In this document: positions 61,425 through 64,000 of the stretch, piece after piece
Layout of the letters: each line of letters opens with the position of its first letter
Position numbering within the stretch: position 1 is the first letter of the stretch
Origin: JBMOMT01 sp049324835
GTDB taxonomy: Bacteria; Chloroflexota; Anaerolineae; CAYNKW01
Length of the DNA: 64,000 nt
Direction of reading: 5' to 3'
NCBI GenBank assembly: GCA_049324835.1
Contig: JBMOMT010000036.1
Coordinates: 35,985-99,984 of the forward strand
Translations under genes and position numbers: made by a program
Notes under the pieces: model-generated
What the model was told of the DNA's origin: nothing
What the model saw: the letters and a program-made list of their open reading frames with translations, nothing else
The model's database searches: none

Positions 61425-62381
61425 TCAACCCTCATAACGACTCAGCACGGCTGCTGCGGCAGCACGCACTCGCTGCGCCAGCTCTGCCGGTTCCAGGGCC
61501 CTGGCCGCCGGGCCGTACATCAGCGCCCAGCCGGTGGCCCAATCGAGGCTGGCGGTGCTAAAACGAACAGTGATCGCGCCGTCGTCGTGATCGACGATGT
61601 CCATCCAGTGGCCGTAGCGCTCGCGCACCTCCGGCGCAACGCTCGCCTCCATGTGCACCGCCACCGTATAGGCTGGCTCAAAACTCATGCTGTGAGCCAA
61701 ATAGTCCCGCACCGAAAAGTCTCGCGGGATGGTAAAGCTCTGGTTGGTCGGTTTGATCTGCTGGATGCGGTCCACGCGAAAAGTGCGCAATTCTTGTCGC
61801 AGGTGGCAAAAGCCAACCAGATACCACAACCCCCACTGTAGCGTGAGGGCGTAAGGATCGACGATACGCTCGGTTTCCTGCTGGCGCACAAAACCCCGGT
61901 AGAGCAGCCGCACCGAGCAGCGCTCGCCGATGCTCTGGCGCAGGGCGTGGATGGCTGTCTCCCAGTGACGGTAGTCCATACGCGTCAAGCCACCCACCAC
62001 CAGGCTCTGGCGGGCGCGGGCCACCTCCTGGCGCAGGTCGTCGGGCAGGACGTTGTCTAGCTTGGCGGTGACGGCGGTGACGGCATGGTCGTAGGTCTGG
62101 CCCCACACCTCACGCACCAGATTGGCGCCCATGTAGAGCACCGTCGCCTCTTCGGCGGTGAAAAGCAGCGGCGGCAACCGATAGCCCCGTACCAGCGAAA
62201 ACCCCCCGTGCGGCCCGCGCTCTGAATAGATGGGAATGCCCATCTCTTCCAGCATGCCCATGTAACGGTGCACGGTGCGCTGCGAGACGTTCAATTCTTC
62301 GGCCAGGTCGGCGGCTTTCCAGTTGGATCTCGATTGCAGCAGCAGGATCAGCGAGATCAGGCGCGTAGCGACGTTGCTCAT
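61425..62381 (-). CDS. WYL-domain transcriptional regulator (YafY type)
   Basis: A 318-residue regulator. The N-terminal HTH_11 wing (RLISLILLLQSRSNWKAADLAEELNVSQRTVHRYMGMLEEMGIPI, residues about 6-52) is followed by the WYL domain (GFVRQQETERIVDPYALTLQWGLWYLVGFCHLR, about 160-200). In the WYL core the family's motif is written LWYLVGFC. It ends in the WCX region. It binds DNA and probably senses a nucleotide or nucleic-acid ligand. GGAG precedes the ATG. Its targets are unknown; the accessory run upstream of its 3' end is not obviously under its control. Confidence 0.93.
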   Translation of the reverse strand: MSNVATRLISLILLLQSRSNWKAADLAEELNVSQRTVHRYMGMLEEMGIPIYSERGPHGGFSLVRGYRLPPLLFTAEEATVLYMGANLVREVWGQTYDHAVTAVTAKLDNVLPDDLRQEVARARQSLVVGGLTRMDYRHWETAIHALRQSIGERCSVRLLYRGFVRQQETERIVDPYALTLQWGLWYLVGFCHLRQELRTFRVDRIQQIKPTNQSFTIPRDFSVRDYLAHSMSFEPAYTVAVHMEASVAPEVRERYGHWMDIVDHDDGAITVRFSTASLDWATGWALMYGPAARALEPAELAQRVRAAAAAVLSRYEG

Positions 62382-62460
62382 TCATCACTCCGGTATGGTG
62401 TGGTTTGATCCATTATACCACAGAATCATGACGTTTTTCGGCACGGTTCGTGGGTTGCGC

Positions 62461-63303
62461 TCAGCCCAGGCGCCAGCGATCGTTTGTGGCACCCACCCGC
62501 AGACCCTGCGCCGCCAGCCAGGTGCGCTCCGGGCCGGCTGTATGCAAGGGGTTGGTGTGGTTCAAGTGGATCAGGCGCACGTCGCAGTTGACGCCCAAAA
62601 GCCGCCGGGCGGTATCGGTGGCAAGTGGATGGGGCACCTGGCGCATGTCGCGCCCCGGCAATTCCTCGGCGCTGAAAAAGGTGGCGTCCAGCAGGGCCAC
62701 GTCCATCGATTCGACCAGCGACCGCAGGTCGTGCTGCCAGTGATCCCAGTCGTCGATGTCAGGGCAGTAGAGCAGCCGTTTCTGAGGGCCGCGTATGACA
62801 AAAGCGACCGTGTCGGCGTACTCGTCGCGGTGCGGCACCGCGATGGGGGTGGCGCTCAGGTGAGGGCTGAGTGGTGTATCGATCTGGGGAGCCAGCAGGC
62901 GCAGGGTGACATGGCCCAAGGCCACCAGTTGCGACCAGGGTGCGTTCTGGCGCAGGAAGCCGGCCAGGGCAGGCGTGACGTACAGCGGCATGGCCTGGGC
63001 GGCCATCATCTCACGCCCCAGATGGATCAGGCCGGCGTAATGGCCGACATGGGCGTGGGTGAGCAGGATACCGGCCAGCGGGCAATCGGGCGCGTAGGCC
63101 TGCAGGGTGTGTAATTGCTCCGGAAAGTGGGGCGTGGCGTCGATGAGCCAGCTCTGGTGGCTGCTGTGGTCCACCAGTCCCAAACAGGTTACCCATCGGC
63201 GTTGGCTCGAATCGTTCCAGGCCCGGCGGCAGTTGGCGCAATCGCAGCCGGCCTGTGGCAGGCCGCCGTCCTGGGCAGCGCCCAGCAGGATGGCATTGGT
63301 CAT
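62461..63303 (-). CDS. PqqB-like metallo-beta-lactamase-fold hydrolase
   Basis: A 280-residue MBL-fold protein. The N-terminal LLGAAQDGGLPQAGCDCANCRRAW (Cys-rich zinc loop) and the metal-binding LTHAHVGHYAGLIHLG (residues about 85-100) are those of PqqB and close relatives; further ligands are in PHRDEYADT and LIHLNHTNPL. PqqA, C, D and E are not present, so this is more likely a PqqB-like phosphodiesterase or oxidase of unknown substrate than a PQQ biosynthetic enzyme. ATG 63303 with GGGAGG five bases upstream is the start, not the ATG 12 codons earlier. Confidence 0.88.
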   Translation of the reverse strand: MTNAILLGAAQDGGLPQAGCDCANCRRAWNDSSQRRWVTCLGLVDHSSHQSWLIDATPHFPEQLHTLQAYAPDCPLAGILLTHAHVGHYAGLIHLGREMMAAQAMPLYVTPALAGFLRQNAPWSQLVALGHVTLRLLAPQIDTPLSPHLSATPIAVPHRDEYADTVAFVIRGPQKRLLYCPDIDDWDHWQHDLRSLVESMDVALLDATFFSAEELPGRDMRQVPHPLATDTARRLLGVNCDVRLIHLNHTNPLHTAGPERTWLAAQGLRVGATNDRWRLG

Positions 63304-63380
63304 TTTCGCCTCCCGAAAAATGTCCTGGCATGGTAACACAGGTGCGAACGATTGTCAAAAACAGCGAAACGGTCACCCGA

Positions 63381-63409
63381 TTGCCGGGCGTGCTCATCGG
63401 TGCTATAAT
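63381..63409 (+). promoter_or_regulatory. Promoter of scpB
   Basis: TTGCCG, 17 bp, TATAAT, about 42 bp before the ATG of scpB. Confidence 0.7.
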
Positions 63410-63450
63410 GGGGCCGCCTGGTCTTTGAACGATTTTGAGGCGGGGGTGTC

Positions 63451-63966
63451 ATGGAATTACAGGCCTTGCTGGAAAGTTTGCTCTTTGTGGCCGATCAGCC
63501 GGTGACGGCGGCTCAACTGGCGCAGGCGCTCGAGATCGAGCGCGAGACCGTGGAACAGGCGCTGGTGGCGATGGACGAGGCGTGTGTGTCTCAGGGGCGC
63601 GGGCTGCGTCTGCAACGCAAGGGTGAGCGCGTGCAACTGGTGAGCCACCCGGAGGCCGGGCCATATATCCAGCGCTTCCTGGGCCTGGAGTTGAGCGGGC
63701 CGCTTTCGCAGGCAGCGCTGGAAGCCCTGGCTATCGTGGCCTATCGACAGCCAGTGACCCGCGCTCAGGTGGAAGCCATCCGGGGGGTCAACTCGGACGC
63801 CGTGCTGCGCACGCTGGTCAACCGGGGTCTCGTCGAGGAGGTGGGCCGTCTGGAACAGGTGGGTCGCCCCATTCTCTATGGCACGACGTTCGAGTTTTTG
63901 CAGCAGTTTGGCCTGGCGAATCTGGGTGAATTGCCGCCGTTGGAGCAGGAAACAGCCAGCGCGTAA
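63451..63966 (+). CDS. scpB: Segregation and condensation protein ScpB
   Basis: A 171-residue kleisin-associated subunit of the SMC-ScpAB condensin. It has two winged-helix domains: ALLESLLFVADQPVTAAQLAQAL (residues about 4-26) and LSQAALEALAIVAYRQPVTRAQVEAIRGVNSDAVLRTLVNRGLVEEVGR (about 87-135). The family ending (YGTTFEFLQQFGLANLGELPPL) is present. GGGGGT precedes the ATG. scpA is not in the window; the remaining 34 bp at the right edge hold no further feature. Confidence 0.96.
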   Translation: MELQALLESLLFVADQPVTAAQLAQALEIERETVEQALVAMDEACVSQGRGLRLQRKGERVQLVSHPEAGPYIQRFLGLELSGPLSQAALEALAIVAYRQPVTRAQVEAIRGVNSDAVLRTLVNRGLVEEVGRLEQVGRPILYGTTFEFLQQFGLANLGELPPLEQETASA

Positions 63967-64000
63967 ACGGTGATGTGCAAAAGCGCGGGACGCCCCGGGG

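Noticed and set aside
62461..63303. PQQ biosynthesis locus
   Set aside because: A PqqB-like protein alone, without pqqA, C, D or E, does not support PQQ synthesis.

Overview
The window is a gene-dense, GC-rich bacterial segment with no prophage, insertion sequence or CRISPR array. It most likely comes from a member of the Chloroflexota (Anaerolineae-like). That assignment is an inference from the mix of features: Thr/Pro-rich (TPTPT-type) linkers in exported proteins, a Wood-Ljungdahl-type methylenetetrahydrofolate reductase operon with heterodisulfide-reductase-like subunits, an archaeal-type prolyl-tRNA synthetase, and GAF/HisKA sensor kinases. Promoters of the TTGACA-17-TATAAT type are easy to find, and many start codons are GTG or TTG with a good Shine-Dalgarno site.

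Layout. 1-7.3 kb: a DMT transporter, then a minus-strand operon (metallophosphoesterase, ParB/Srx-fold protein, LOG-family protein, DUF692 protein, archaeal-type ProRS), followed upstream by a second, bacterial-type ProRS. 7.3-7.8 kb: a palindromic MITE and a structured RNA or attenuator with its own promoter and terminator. 7.8-19.7 kb: prepilin peptidase, RecJ, DUF4870 protein, an RsuA-family pseudouridine synthase operon, two hypothetical proteins with winged-helix-like ends, a peptide-ABC binding protein, SecG and an MFS transporter. 19.7-32.1 kb: the centrepiece, a seven-gene minus-strand operon under a MerR-type regulator: double-HdrA, MvhD (Cys form), double-HdrA with a GltD-like NAD(P)H module, MvhD (in-frame UGA, probable selenocysteine), MetV, MetF, and a fused HdrC-HdrB protein. 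32.3-42.6 kb: tRNA-Arg(UCG), a PPDK-ATP-grasp/cNMP-binding fusion, a GH13 protein with degenerate catalytic motifs, a cNMP-binding patatin with a GAF histidine kinase, and a divergent pair of signalling proteins with OsmC. 42.6-52.5 kb: a coupled operon (zinc-ribbon protein, seven-OB-fold lipoprotein-like membrane protein, MFS, TctA-like permease, ketopantoate reductase-like enzyme, YdjM-like protein) and a DsbD/CcdA protein carrying four thioredoxin-fold modules. 52.7-61.4 kb: uvrA followed by an accessory run (C45 acyltransferase-like, GNAT-YoaP, AlkC-like glycosylase, DinB, two DUF3795 proteins, a toroid protein). 61.4-64 kb: WYL regulator, PqqB-like MBL protein and scpB at the right edge.

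How they work together. The hdr/mvhD/met operon should encode a large soluble iron-sulfur flavoprotein complex that reduces methylene-H4folate to methyl-H4folate, coupled by electron transfer (possibly flavin-based bifurcation) to NAD(P)H and another carrier. It resembles the HdrABC-MvhD-MetVF cluster of acetogens, but with duplicated HdrA and MvhD. The second MvhD contains an in-frame TGA that aligns exactly with a Cys in its paralogue and is followed by a SECIS-like hairpin, so it is best read as one selenoprotein gene and not as two fragments. All functional statements come from reading motifs by eye; no database search was run.
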